This document shows positions 1-10,789 of a stretch of 64,000 bases of DNA, piece after piece (within the stretch, counting starts at the first letter, position 1; each line of letters opens with the position of its first letter). The notes beneath the pieces were generated by a model. That model made no database searches and was not told where the DNA came from. It was given only the letters and a program-made list of their open reading frames with translations. This stretch comes from Flectonema sp. DT1601 (Eukaryota > Euglenozoa > Diplonemea > Diplonemida > Diplonemidae), in NCBI GenBank assembly GCA_964019425.1, contig OZ025795.1, positions 934,001 through 998,000 of the forward strand, in the 5' to 3' direction. The translations under genes were made by a program, and so were the position numbers.

Positions 1-157
1 GGATTACCTGCTGTAGTCCACACAGACAGAAGTAGTAACGTGTTGCGAATCATTTTTTTTTTATCAGAAAGTTTGTTCTTAAAAAAATAAATTTACTTTA
101 CGTAAATCAGCATATTATATAAATTGTCCATCGAACTATCCAGTGTAAATAAAAGAA

Positions 158-193
<36 letters not shown>

Positions 194-203
194 AATATCC
201 TGA
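1..203. other. 3' flank of the first gene
   Basis: AT-rich sequence downstream of the minus-strand acyltransferase-like gene. It contains an A run of about 32 nt (around 160-191). I see no gene in it. Confidence 0.5.
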
Positions 204-2465
204 CTACCGATTTGCAGTGACACGCATCTCTGTTGCTGCAGCTGCTGATAGCAGGGTTCCCAACCCAACTGGGTTTCTTTTTTTATTTTGTAAGACTGTG
301 TCTCGAAGGATGCGAATTGCCCATTTTAGATGTTTGCAATAAGACGTTAAATATTTAGGTGGAGCAGAAATTAGAAACTCAGTTCTCTCACGTTCGACTT
401 TATAACTGAGGTTTATTACGGATGACGGGTAGGGAGCAGTTGAAATTAAGACATCAGTACCTACCCAATTAGGAATACGAGTGGATACCATAAATGGATT
501 GTTTTGATGAGTCACTGTCGGTTCTTGTATTGAACCCAAGACTTCATTGAGTGTCACGTCACTTATAGTGCTCGAAATATCATTTATGTTTGATGATATT
601 TTCTTCGCGATCGATTTTATCATTTTATCAATATCCTGTTTGTTCCTTTTTACGATACTTTTTTCAATTAATACCTCACACAATTTTCTTTCATTCAGTT
701 CAATGTAATCAATAGGTGCACCAAAAAAAGCCTCCCTAAACACAGTAACTAAATGAATAAATTTTTCACCACCACCGTGTAGCATAAAAGCCGCTAAGTG
801 AGTTGCCAGGTCCATGAAGACTTCAAAACGACATTGGCGAAGTAAATTGTTACCAACGTCATTAATAGTTAGTTTTGTATACGGGTATAAAGTACTACTC
901 ATAGATGAGATTTTATATAATTTTTTCAACACTTGGGATGAAGGAACGGCATTTAAAGATTGCGGTTTCGGAATCATGATCATCACCGAATTACTTATCA
1001 AAGAAGCTTCTAATGACCTCCATTGACTGTTAGTTAAGAAGCCACTATGCTTAGCGTGGATTGCGTTATAAGGTATCCCCGGATTGTGGATTACACTGGT
1101 CAAGTTATCAACTGAAATATGAATATAAGGTCGACATCGCAATAATACTTCCAGTTCATGTGGTGGAGGAGTAGCTTCCAACAATTCTTGACATGCTAAG
1201 ATTTGTCCAACAGAAAGAGATAGCCATTTTAACTTAGTGTGATTTTCAATTTGAGATATCCACATGTACATTGATGTTTCTTTATGATAGTTTTGAATTG
1301 ATGACTTGACTAGAGATGAGAGAGATGCCGTGGTAACAATCAAAGTCAAAGGATCTATAATACTACTATCACCAACAAAAGACATCGTACCATCAGAGAA
1401 CAGTCTAACATGCAAACTTTTTCCCAACCAACAAGAAAATGGACTACACGACTCAGTAACGATATTACTGCCAGAACAATCACTCAATGATATCACACAA
1501 ACAGACTCTTCTATTATTGACACGACTGATTGTAATTCAGTCTCATTGTTGTTGAAGAGAATATCTTCGGAAAGCTCTCTCCTTGGCAGTGAGCTCAGTA
1601 GGGTGAGAGGAAACGGATTTTCACTTACAGGACCATCATCCAATACTGAGTCTATTGCCAGTTGAATATTTGAAGGGTGAATTACAGTACCATCTTCTTG
1701 TGTAACTTGAATACCATAAAGATGATTCTTATATTGGAGTACAATGTGTTGCTTACCTGATTGTGGGACTCGATACTTAATAGTGTCTGTAGTCTGACCT
1801 GACACTCTCACAGCTCTGAATAATAACATATGCATGTAGGTATCAATTATTCTGTTTCTATTTGACTTTACAGCGTTGTATGATAGATGTGTACCTTCTT
1901 CTACGGAATTCTTTAGTGACATCAAACTTGCTATAACCAATCCAGCAGTACCGTAAGTTCGATTCCCGAAATTGACATTTTTTGCGACGGCGCAAGATAA
2001 GTGACTTCCGGTAATGGGATTATCGTCTGAGAGTTGTTTTAGTTGTGGAAGTCTCCAAGTCCAGCATGGCATAGTGTTAATTATAGCATTTAATGTTGTT
2101 GAATGTTTTTCGTGTTGTTTTGGTATGCCGAGGGGCTTCAAGGAGCTGCAGTGAGAGTCATTAAGGAACGGACATAATTCTTCTATTGAGGGAGTAGTAC
2201 CTGCTGACAGAAGGAGTACGATCCCTGGTTTTGATGAGTTCTTTTTACTCAGTAATAATATCCGTAACACAGACGGCATTGATTCAAACATGACCTGAGT
2301 GTCCTTCGCTCTTACCCTCTTATTAGATGTTAGTACTGGTTGTATCTTTACTCCACTCCGAACCCCTGCACACAGCAGTCGAATTCTCTTCTTCTGCTCC
2401 TTGTAGATAGCTCTGTGAACCTCAAGCTCTGCTATGTCATTTTTAGTGTCTGAGGTATATGTCAT
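204..2465 (-). CDS. carnitine/choline acyltransferase-fold protein, probably catalytically dead
   Basis: A 753-aa protein. I start it at the inner ATG (2463-2465) because a TTGCTTCATCAG acceptor lies 16 nt upstream; an in-frame ATG at 2513 would add 16 residues. Family landmarks occur in order: FRAVRVSGQTTDTIKY (cf. FRxxRIPgxxxD), HIVLQYKNHLYGIQV, PFPLTLLSSLPRRELSED (cf. LTxxxRxxWA), then the LxDGTMSFVGDSSIID segment. Known carnitine/choline acyltransferases have E-H-S-x-x-D there with His as the general base. Here the His position is Ser (codons near 1353-1373). Later blocks (LATHLAAFMLHG, VFREAFFGAP, LISTAPYPSS) are also degraded versions of the family's TYExxxxRxFxxGRTE and LSTSQ motifs. 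Length is normal for the family. I infer a pseudoenzyme, perhaps binding acyl-carnitine or CoA or serving as a scaffold. The frame is open throughout, so it is probably a functional gene rather than a pseudogene. Confidence 0.72.
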   Translation of the reverse strand: MTYTSDTKNDIAELEVHRAIYKEQKKRIRLLCAGVRSGVKIQPVLTSNKRVRAKDTQVMFESMPSVLRILLLSKKNSSKPGIVLLLSAGTTPSIEELCPFLNDSHCSSLKPLGIPKQHEKHSTTLNAIINTMPCWTWRLPQLKQLSDDNPITGSHLSCAVAKNVNFGNRTYGTAGLVIASLMSLKNSVEEGTHLSYNAVKSNRNRIIDTYMHMLLFRAVRVSGQTTDTIKYRVPQSGKQHIVLQYKNHLYGIQVTQEDGTVIHPSNIQLAIDSVLDDGPVSENPFPLTLLSSLPRRELSEDILFNNNETELQSVVSIIEESVCVISLSDCSGSNIVTESCSPFSCWLGKSLHVRLFSDGTMSFVGDSSIIDPLTLIVTTASLSSLVKSSIQNYHKETSMYMWISQIENHTKLKWLSLSVGQILACQELLEATPPPHELEVLLRCRPYIHISVDNLTSVIHNPGIPYNAIHAKHSGFLTNSQWRSLEASLISNSVMIMIPKPQSLNAVPSSQVLKKLYKISSMSSTLYPYTKLTINDVGNNLLRQCRFEVFMDLATHLAAFMLHGGGEKFIHLVTVFREAFFGAPIDYIELNERKLCEVLIEKSIVKRNKQDIDKMIKSIAKKISSNINDISSTISDVTLNEVLGSIQEPTVTHQNNPFMVSTRIPNWVGTDVLISTAPYPSSVINLSYKVERERTEFLISAPPKYLTSYCKHLKWAIRILRDTVLQNKKRNPVGLGTLLSAAAATEMRVTANR

Positions 2466-3485
2466 TATTATTGTTTGGAATCTGATGAAGCAAAATGGTG
2501 AAGTGAGCGTCATACCATCTGAAATCTGCTATGTTTTGTATTCATTTAGAAATGTCCTGTAGTACAGAATATCATTCGCCACTGATTCTTATATTTAAAA
2601 AAAAAAAAAAAAAAAACGTGTCTGTTATCAATGCAACTACTGTGTTGGGGAAAGGGAATGAGGATTCGGTTTCGGAACTTAGAATTTTTGACACAAAATA
2701 TAAAAAAAAAAAATACAAAAAAAGCAATGATTTCCCATCACTGAGTTGATTTGAAGCAACGAATGTTAATTTTTTTTTTTTTTTTTTTTTTTTTTACAAT
2801 GACCTTCCCCGTCTCCGACAAGGTGACTATAAAAGCAACAGAAGAGCTTACGACATGCATACAGAATGACAAGAACAAAAAAAAAAAAAAAAAAAAAAAA
2901 AACAACTGAAAAAAAGTACAAAGGCACAATGAATCTCATTTGTGGTACCGCACTGTCCGAATTACAAATTATTTCAGAAAAAGAAAACCGCTGATAATTA
3001 ATAAATGCATATTGATGTGTATCAACAGAACCACATCTTTTAACAAAAAAAACAACAGCTGCTCTTTTTTTTTTTTTTTTTTAAATGATGAAGGAAGGGA
3101 AAAGGATAACTCATACTTTTTAACCAACTGGGGTAGGTAGTATTACGTTTCTTTCCTCGTGTATGGATACTAGTCGCAACAAAAAAAAAAAAAAAAAATT
3201 GCTTGCTCGAACACAGGCATAACTTAATATTCCGTCAGAATACAAATTTGTTTCTTTAAGTACTACTGATAAGAAAACATACTTACTGAAAAAAAGACAA
3301 ATAAATAATAAACAAAAAAGGTGTACAAAACTAGCACAAATAACTACACGGCGGTCGCTCTCCCTTTTAATGCCTGGAACACCGTGAAGGCTAAGAAACA
3401 AAGAAAAAAAGAGGGAAAAAAAAAGTCGGTGCAAAAAGATATAATTGAGCCTTCGGTCTTGTTTGCTTTTTCGTAGTTGCTGAGA

Positions 3486-3537
3486 TCAATTTAACCTAAA
3501 AGTAAGACGTTGGTTTGGTTTAGTTTCAGTGACGCAA
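3486..3537 (-). CDS. candidate terminal exon
   Basis: On the minus strand a strong acceptor (TTTTCCTTTTCTCTAG) is followed by an open frame reading CVTETKPNQRLTFRLN and a stop at 3486-3488. It could be the last exon of the gene whose main frame ends at 4030 (that frame runs into a GTATGT donor consensus), but I could not connect the phases. Weak evidence: open frame and splice consensus only. Confidence 0.25.
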
Positions 3538-3958
3538 CTAGAGAAAAGGAAAAAGAGAGAAAAACACGGAGGGCACAACGGAGAACAGAATCGTGAACTG
3601 TGATCTATCGGGTCAATTATACTTCCATCCACACAAAGGTGTGGATGCAAAAAAAAAAAAAAAAAAAAAGGGAAAAAGGGAAAACTACAATAAACAATAT
3701 AGTTGGTTATTAAATCCAACGAAGCAATTTTCCAGAGAGACAATTCTCAATGTGCTAAAACAAACAATTTTCAGACAGCAGGCACAATTAACTTTGCAGT
3801 CACTGATTGCTGAATGCAGGTGTGATGAGTATTTTTACAAAGTGCTGTTGATGACAACACTTACTTACAATGCAATCTTCTTCTAGCTGTCCCGCCAGTC
3901 CTGACTTCTGGTCTTTCCCACTCACCCAGTTCAGGGTGTGCCTTTAAAGGTGATACCT

Positions 3959-3989
3959 ATTGTTATTATTATTATTATTATTATTATTA
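3959..3989 (+). repeat. (TTA)n microsatellite
   Basis: About ten TTA/ATT triplets directly after a GC-richer stretch (3890-3958). Such tails can mark the end of a retroposed element, but no repeat body could be recognised. Confidence 0.8.
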
Positions 3990-4029
3990 GTGTTAATCTA
4001 TCACAATACGTCCACTCTAAGAATAGCTA

Positions 4030-4815
4030 CTAACATACCGGATACTGAGGAAAATCATCGTTGGCTGTTGGACGCACCTGAATATAATAAGAAGGACAGT
4101 AGTATGGATGTTTCGCAGTAAAAATATTCTGAGCCTGCTGTCTAGCTAACATATGGTCTTCAGGAAGATCTTCACTTTGAAAAGCATCTGCTGGAGTCCC
4201 TGAATTGATGTCTCTATGAGCAATTGGACTATCAGTAAAACATGGTAGTGTAGTATTAAGTCCTTCTTCTTGTGTATGACTGAAGGTTGAATTATCATCA
4301 ACCGACCCGAGTGCTGCGAAAGCATTAGAACTCCTTATTTGTGGAGATGTTACGTGAGTTGCTTCGAGAACAACTTTAAACTGTTCCATCAATCGCTCTT
4401 GAGTCTCTGTTACTTTTCCTATCACAGTTTCTATGAGAGTAGTGTAGTGATTCATGTCTTGCTGTAATTCAGTTACAGTCGGCATCTTTTTTGGTTTTTT
4501 TGTTTTCTTAACTACTTTAGTTCGATTTTTTATTGCTCTCAAAGGTGATTGATTTCGTGGACTTGATGACTGCTTTGAACGACGTTCTGATCTTCGTTGA
4601 GTTGGGCTTGATGGTTGCAATGTGTCATCAGTTACCCCCGCAGCCATAGTTAAGAGATATTTATTTTTATCACCCGGGGACCATTTATTATATCCAACAG
4701 GTTTCTTTACTGTGGCCACAGGTGATTCCGGAGGAGGCTGATCTTCAGCAAGCTTCGCAGCCATCTCTGTTAAATATTTCATCTTATCATCTCGAGTCCA
4801 CCTATTGCAATCCAT
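4030..4815 (-). CDS. unrecognised 261-aa protein with duplicated N-terminal motif
   Basis: I do not recognise this protein. It begins with two copies of a roughly 20-residue motif: NRWTRDDKMKYLTEMAAKL (residues 4-22) and NKWSPGDKNKYLLTMAAGV (about 43-61). A basic Ser/Arg/Lys-rich linker (about 75-110) follows, then a predicted helical stretch around MNHYTTLIETVIGKVTETQE, then an acidic polar tail with a Tyr/Pro-rich end (YYCPSYYIQVRP). No membrane segment or signal peptide is seen. The frame stops just after CCG|GTATGT, which matches the donor form used by introns in neighbouring genes, so the C-terminus may continue in another exon. Upstream acceptors lie 3 nt and 21 nt before the ATG; the longer leader contains a four-codon ORF, ATG CTA CGC TAG. 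The motif spacing and basic linker suggest a nuclear or nucleic-acid-associated role, but that is only a guess. Confidence 0.7.
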   Translation of the reverse strand: MDCNRWTRDDKMKYLTEMAAKLAEDQPPPESPVATVKKPVGYNKWSPGDKNKYLLTMAAGVTDDTLQPSSPTQRRSERRSKQSSSPRNQSPLRAIKNRTKVVKKTKKPKKMPTVTELQQDMNHYTTLIETVIGKVTETQERLMEQFKVVLEATHVTSPQIRSSNAFAALGSVDDNSTFSHTQEEGLNTTLPCFTDSPIAHRDINSGTPADAFQSEDLPEDHMLARQQAQNIFTAKHPYYCPSYYIQVRPTANDDFPQYPVC

Positions 4816-7277
4816 GTGCTAGCGTAGCATGTATTCCTGAAGAAAATTAAGTACATTATTTCATTACAAAACTGGTTTGCGCTAGACTCTTATGTGTACC
4901 TTGTTGCCTGTAAAAAGAAAAGACTACATAACTTAAAAAACTATTTGATTTAAGCGAAATTATTCAAGAGTGAGTGAGGTGCGGGTAGGCCCTTTTCGCA
5001 AATTTTGCCTCAATTTTTTTTTTTTTTTTTGTTTTCTTTCCGCAGTGGCTTTCCAAGCAATATTGAGTTAGCATTTGCTCATTGCTGTTGGTGTACCATG
5101 ACGCCTTCCAGATAAGTTGGGGAAAACTATACCGTTGTCAATTCTGCAACACAAAGGACTACTGTCAAACCTATATATTCAGGCTCGTGAATTTTTTTTT
5201 TTTTTTTTCGCATACGTGAGAACTCTATCTTCGTTTCTTTTTGTTTTTTTGTTTGAAAAAAAAACAAAAAGGGCCCGGGATTGTGGAATGTTCTTTCTCT
5301 TTTTTTTTTTTTTTTTTTCTTTTTTTTCTCAGTGAAAATGTCCAGCAGCTCTCCAACGGTGATTGCGGGGAAAAAAATGACAACGCAACATCGATACTCA
5401 CTGAACAAAACCTGGTCGCTTACAGCATGGAGCTAGAAAGGAGTCTTCTATGATCAGAAGGGGAAGGAAACACGAATATCGCCAACACAGGTGGCGAAAA
5501 TAATAAAAAGGCCACTATCACCCCGCCGACCACAAGGCATGTCAATGATTTGAGGAAGGGAGTTAAGTGTCATTTCTTTTCGCACCCTTCAGGATATAAT
5601 CTTGTGGGCTCTCTTCCGTTTCTTGTTATTATTATTATTTTTTTTTTTTCAATGACCTTTACCTCGGGCTGATACTATCAGGTTCTTTTTTTTTTTTTTT
5701 TTTTTTTTTCAAAAAAAACCTCCTGCTTCTGACGAAGTTAGGCGGCTCGTCAGTCACGTAAGAACTATCTCCTGACTGACACAATTTCCCTAACATCGCA
5801 AGTGTGCGTTACCGTAAAGACACAACATCGTCCGAGGTGGTGCATTCCCCGCACTAACAGTAAATATTTTATGGTGAGAAAGAGAAGAGAGAGGAGAATA
5901 AACAAAAATAAAAGGTTGGGGAATATAAGTGATGCTTCGTGAGGTGAGAAAAGGAATGGGACTTAACTCGAAGTTTTCACAGGAATTCGTTTTTTTTTTT
6001 TTTTTTTTTTTCCTTCCCCAGAATTCCGAAAAGTTTGTCAGAAACACCTCGAAATTCCAAAATAGCAAGTGATTTCCGTTTCATGCCCAGGCCATGTGCT
6101 ACAACTCCTGAAAAGCAATAATGAGTCTGATTTTGCGTCAGTTCTTTCCCAAATACCGTGAATTTCCAAAAAAGATATTTTCCTCAAACTATTTTTAGCT
6201 ACTTTGGAATGAATGTTGCCATCCGACTACATTTACAAGTCATCTATTTGGGAAGTTTTTCACTCTTTCACTTTATTATGGCCCCCCTTCTTTCATTCCT
6301 TACAACTGTAAAGTGCAACGAAGACAGACGTCTCGCGCTGCACGTAACAAGATCCCAGAGGAAAAAACAGAGAGAAGAAAGCCACGCTACAGGATTGCAC
6401 GTTGTCGAAGGGGGAAATGGCAAAACAAGAGCACAAATCGCACTTGTCCCAGTAGGCCAGCAACTACCACGGGCCTACGAAATATTAAATGGAATTATGA
6501 GAGAGAAAGAACCTTTACTTTTCAACAAGATTACCACAACTTTACTTGAAATTTCGTGATTTTCTCTGTTTCTCGTTCAGCATAGCGACCGTTGTGCAAT
6601 TCCGCTATGCGCATTCAAAAGAAGAAATGACGTATTTCAGTCTAGGTATCATTTGAGTAAGGTAAAAGACATAAATATTAAAAAGGTGGGAGCTGATACG
6701 CCAGGATTCACACACCACATTCAAGTGAAAAGTCAAAAAGAACATTGAGAGGGAATTTTGAGATTTTTTTTTTTTTTTTCTATTTTTTTTTATAGTTTTT
6801 GTACTTCAAAAAATCATAAGTGCGTGATTTTTTTTATTTATTTTTTTCTTTTTTTGGAATAAGCGGTAGGAGAATTGAAATAAATAGTAAAAATAAAAAT
6901 GTAAGAAACGAAAAAAAATAAATTTAAGAAAAAAGAAAAAGGGGAGCAGAAGAACTGCCAAGGTTTAAAATTAGAGAAATAGCGTGAACATGAGCTCAGG
7001 CTTTTTTACAGCCATAAAAGAGGAATGAGGAAAGAGGTGCAAAAAAAAAAGAAAATAGGAAACAAAAAAACAGAGGTTCCCTGAGACAAGCGTTCAATCA
7101 GGTCCACTTTTTGTTCCTCGATAAAAATATAAATCAGCCTACAGAAATTTTAAAAGTACTAAAATGAAAGAATAAAGCATACGAATTGTTTCTTGTTTTT
7201 TTTTCTTTTTCTCTTGTTTTTTTTTTAATATAATTTTTTTTTTTTTTCAAGGGGATTAACTGTTCGATTTGTACGTA

Positions 7278-7325
7278 AAATACAAATGTATTGTATCATA
7301 AACAACATAACGATAATTTAACATT
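7278..7325 (+). repeat. short fragment of dispersed repeat family A
   Basis: It shares TGTATTGTATCATAA and CGATAATTTAACA with the copy at 26380-26515. Only about 48 nt match, so this is a remnant or a chance AT-rich match. Confidence 0.35.
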
Positions 7326-7537
7326 TTCAAGGGGGAGAATAGTTCATGGGGAAGCGCATATCATACAAGGTTAAAAAAAGTACCGGCCAAGGCTGAGAGA
7401 CACGGGTCTCTCGCATACCAAGCTACAATTTTTGGTAAAAGGCCGTGCGAATTGCGTCAAATGTACCTCCTTGCTGAATAAGATAAATATGCATTTTCTT
7501 GACAAAACTTAACCGCAGTCACAAATGAGGTCAACAA

Positions 7538-7572
<35 letters not shown>

Positions 7573-8296
7573 AAAGTTGCACTGACTTTACCGTGAATTC
7601 CCAAATTTCCTATGGGAGAAAGAGGAATCAACGAGTACTGTCATCAACTTGGTAGTTTTTTTTTCTTCTTCTTTGCTCGAAGGCAACCTCGGTTGTTAAT
7701 ACAAGAAAGAACGGTTCTTTCCGCATTTTTGCGCAAAAGAATAAGAGTGACACACACTTTGCGAAGTAGAAAGAGCCAAACACCGAAAACTAAGAAACCG
7801 AAGTTGTTAACTTTCTCTTTTTTTTTTTCCCCTCCATCTCTAAAAACCCTTTTTCGCATACCAGATGGAAGACACCACCAAAGAAGCACTTAAAACAAGA
7901 AATGTAGCTGGTTACTCTCTGCCACGGTAGCAATCAGCCAACAAAACAAAAAGAAAGTGCTTCCTTGTTACTCGCATGCCACAGTGGCCACCAACAGAAG
8001 CCAACAAAAAATCGTCTTTTACTCAAAATGTAAAGACATTTACTTGTATTAAATATGTAGGAGGGAAGGAAAAAATCAAGGACGAAAAAGAAAAAGGAAA
8101 AAAGCACTTCGCAAGCGAAAAAAGTAAGAATAATTGTTCATTATATCAAATTGCACTAAAGTTAGTAAGAGTTAGTTAGCACATGTATGTTTTCAGTGAC
8201 TTTTTTACGTCGTTGAAATACTCTCTCTGGTCAGATTGATATTTATGTTCTCCTGCAAAGGAAGATCAAATCGAGGATCGCAACGAGGGGAAAAAG

Positions 8297-8329
<33 letters not shown>

Positions 8330-8486
8330 GCAGAAAAAAAAGTAATGCTCAAAAAAACTCGCAGCTAAGTGAAGGAAGCAGTTTGCCCATCGCTGTAGTG
8401 AAACAGCGAGTGACAAATCCCTAATAAGGAAGGAAGGCGAATTCGCACAAGTTTTTAGCTTTGCTCTCTGCTGACACTCGGAATAC

Positions 8487-8714
8487 ATGGATTCCAAACC
8501 TCATAACACATTGCACTTGCTATTGCTTGAACAAATTCGAGGCATGGTTTACTTTGAAAAGGACTGCTGCTTAAGACGATGCAATGACGGTGCACTGCAC
8601 GAAATTAAAAGCGTTGTTTATCATTACAGCCAACGACCTTTTGATCCAACTGAGATAATCGCGCGCGGTGTAGCTCCCATGATATTGAGAATTACACAGG
8701 GAAGCGAGCCCTAA
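8487..8714 (+). CDS. candidate small ORF or exon, 75 aa
   Basis: An ATG-initiated frame in a GC-richer island with balanced amino-acid use, unlike the homopolymer frames around it: MDSKPHNTLHLLLLEQ at the start, FEKDCCLRRCNDGALHEI in the middle, ending ITQGSEP. No family recognised, no signal peptide or membrane segment. A plus-strand acceptor-like CTCGCAG at about 8361 precedes a frame ending QRVTNP just upstream. The minus strand also has an acceptor-bounded frame partly overlapping (around 8340-8430), so the strand is not certain. Confidence 0.3.
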   Translation: MDSKPHNTLHLLLLEQIRGMVYFEKDCCLRRCNDGALHEIKSVVYHYSQRPFDPTEIIARGVAPMILRITQGSEP

Positions 8715-9279
8715 AAACAAAGATAAACAGGAAGGAAAAAAAAAAAAAAAAGAAAAAAAAAATAGAACGCAGCGTGAATTACATAGAGCATATTAATTAA
8801 AATAATTTAAAAAAAAAAAGAAATTTTTCCCTTTTCCTTTTTTATTCAGTTGTGTATAAGGTATCAGTAAGTGATACGGGCAGTCCCGATGCCCTAATTG
8901 GCGTAAAATGCTCTTTTTTTCAGAGCATCGGAGACAGCTGATGAAACGCTTTATTTTATCTTTTTAGAAACAAAATAAAATGTTTAAAAAAGGTAACGGA
9001 TGAAAGGAAGAGATATTTGAAAGGATTTTAATATATTTTTTTTCAATACATAGAATCATAATAGGAAACACACACGAGATCTAACAGCAATTTTTGCATT
9101 AGCGGAGTCGCTCACAGAATATATTGTGGCGATAAGACTCCACTTTAGAACAAAAATATGAGGCGCCGTTCGACCACAAAAAAATAATCTCGTACGACAC
9201 GTGAGGGTGTGGTTAAGTTTTTTTATTCTTATTTTTTTTTGTTTTAGCTTTTTTCTAGCTCCGATTTCTTTTTTTTCCA

Positions 9280-9643
9280 GAGGTGCTGTAGGGTGTTTAG
9301 CAAAACAAATTGTTGTCGTCCGCCATTCCGATCTCGGTGTTGCTATGGACCGAGACATTGCGTCTCGGATCAAGTCAAGGCAGCACCCAATAGCAGTCAG
9401 GAGAACGATTGCAGCGCCTGTTTGCCTCAAAGCGCTAGTATCGCTACCTCTTGCGAAGAAGTGCGATGCGTCACCCATGAAACCCAAAGAAGGAGAAAGA
9501 AAAAAGAAACAAAACCAAAAACAAAAACAAAAACAAACACAGCATGCAAGTCTTTGCCAGGAATATCTGTTTTGCAAGAAACGATTAATAAGCTTGGAAG
9601 TATCTCAAATGAATTACCACGTTGGCCAAGCTAGGCTCAAAAC
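9280..9643 (+). other. ambiguous coding-like island
   Basis: A strong plus-strand acceptor (CGATTTCTTTTTTTTCCAG, ending about 9280) opens a GC-richer island with two long plus-strand frames and one minus-strand frame. A second acceptor-like ACACAG (about 9542) precedes a frame ending SISNELPRWPS and a stop, which looks like a terminal exon. I could not decide frame or joining. Confidence 0.25.
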
Positions 9644-10411
9644 TTGACGATACACTCTGGCAAATGGAGCGACTCGGTATTACAAAGGAGGTTCATCTGC
9701 AATTTTAAAAAAAAAAAAAAAAAAAAAAACTAACTAACTAACTATATTAAAAATTTAAAAATTTTAAAAAGCATTTTATTTGCTATTATTATTTATTCAA
9801 ACAGAATAAACTCTATGAACAAAAAAAAAAAAAAAAAAAAAGAGAATAATTAATTCTTGTTAATGTAATCCAAAAACCTTTCTTTTTAAATGTAACTAAA
9901 AAAAAAAAAAAAAAAAAAAATGCGTGCTACAACTTAATTATAAGGAAAGGCTCATTTGATTAACTTTTTTTCGACAACTACTGGGAAAAAAAGGGGGAAA
10001 ACAAAAACAAAAAAAAATTAGGAAAAACTATAGGAAAAAAATTCATAAAAAAAAGGTTTGTCAACAATTTACAAAGGCAAAAAAAAAATTCCCCAACAAG
10101 TTACACTACATTATAATGAAAACTTCAGAAGACCGCAAGGAGAGAGAGCACATGCGAGGTAAATAAAAAACAAAAAAAGGGAAAGGCAATACAGAGCATT
10201 GCAAAAAAAAGGTTGAAAAACGCATCCCCATGCAGCGAAGAGGAGCTCTGAGAGAGAGAGAGAGAAACAGACGACTCATCGCAGCTAGCAGATTGCGGTT
10301 TTTTATTTTTTTTTAAATTTCATTCGTTTCCCCTTACGTTTCATTTTCTTATGTGCGAAAAAATAGGAAGAAAAAAAAAGAAGAAGAATAGGAGGAAAAA
10401 CATTATTAAAG

Positions 10412-10443
10412 AGGAGGAAGAAGAAGAAGAAGAAGAAGAAGAA
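10412..10443 (+). repeat. (GAA)n microsatellite
   Basis: About ten AGA/GAA triplets followed by an A run. Confidence 0.8.
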
Positions 10444-10678
10444 GGTAAAAAAAAAAAAAAAAAAAAAAAGGTCAACCATGCCATCATAACACCGCCCCAA
10501 ATAGTATAAAAGGGCTACATATCTAAGTAATATAATACACAAGTCCCTTCCGTTAAGAAACACATAAGCATTTTTCAAACGGGGGCCGAAAAGTTGCTTG
10601 TATGAGTCTGGAAACAAGAAAAGCCCCCCTCGTCTCACAGACAAGTTTTTTTTAATAATAAAGATATAGCTCACTTAC

Positions 10679-10789
10679 TACGAAAGATGAAACCGCAGGG
10701 GTACAAAAACTGTGAGATCAATTGAACTGAAAGGTGGAATGAAAGATGATCATTTACTCACCGATCAGCGAATATTAAATAATCGCACT
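10679..10789 (-). CDS. two candidate small exons with matching phase
   Basis: On the minus strand, an exon at 10762-10789 (28 nt, after TTTTCTTCCTTAG, before GTGAGTAAA) and an exon at 10679-10726 (48 nt, after CCACCTTTCAG, before the near-perfect donor GTAAGTGAG) join in frame to read CDYLIFADRSIDLTVFVPLR and further FHLS. The 35-nt intron between them would be shorter than those in the long genes. A following coding-like island at 10477-10607 (SYKQLFGPRLKNAYVFLNGR) does not join in phase. No family recognised. Confidence 0.3.

Larger units (their letters stand above)
2482..4029. other. AT-rich interval between two minus-strand genes
   Basis: This holds many A and T runs of 15-25 nt, one short exon-like piece (3486-3537), a 9-bp hairpin with 4-nt loop (3626-3647, arms CATCCACAC and GTGTGGATG) and a TTA microsatellite. 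No long coding frame is seen. The upstream gene ends at CCG|GTATGT, a good donor, so part of this interval may be intron and 3' exons of that gene. Confidence 0.4.

Noticed and set aside
3890-3990. SINE or retroposon end with a TTA tail
   Set aside because: No promoter boxes, target duplication or second copy could be found, so only the microsatellite is reported.
9056-9577. Minus-strand 173-aa frame
   Set aside because: No acceptor between its pyrimidine tract and ATG, and the plus strand has a much better acceptor into the same island. Left as ambiguous.
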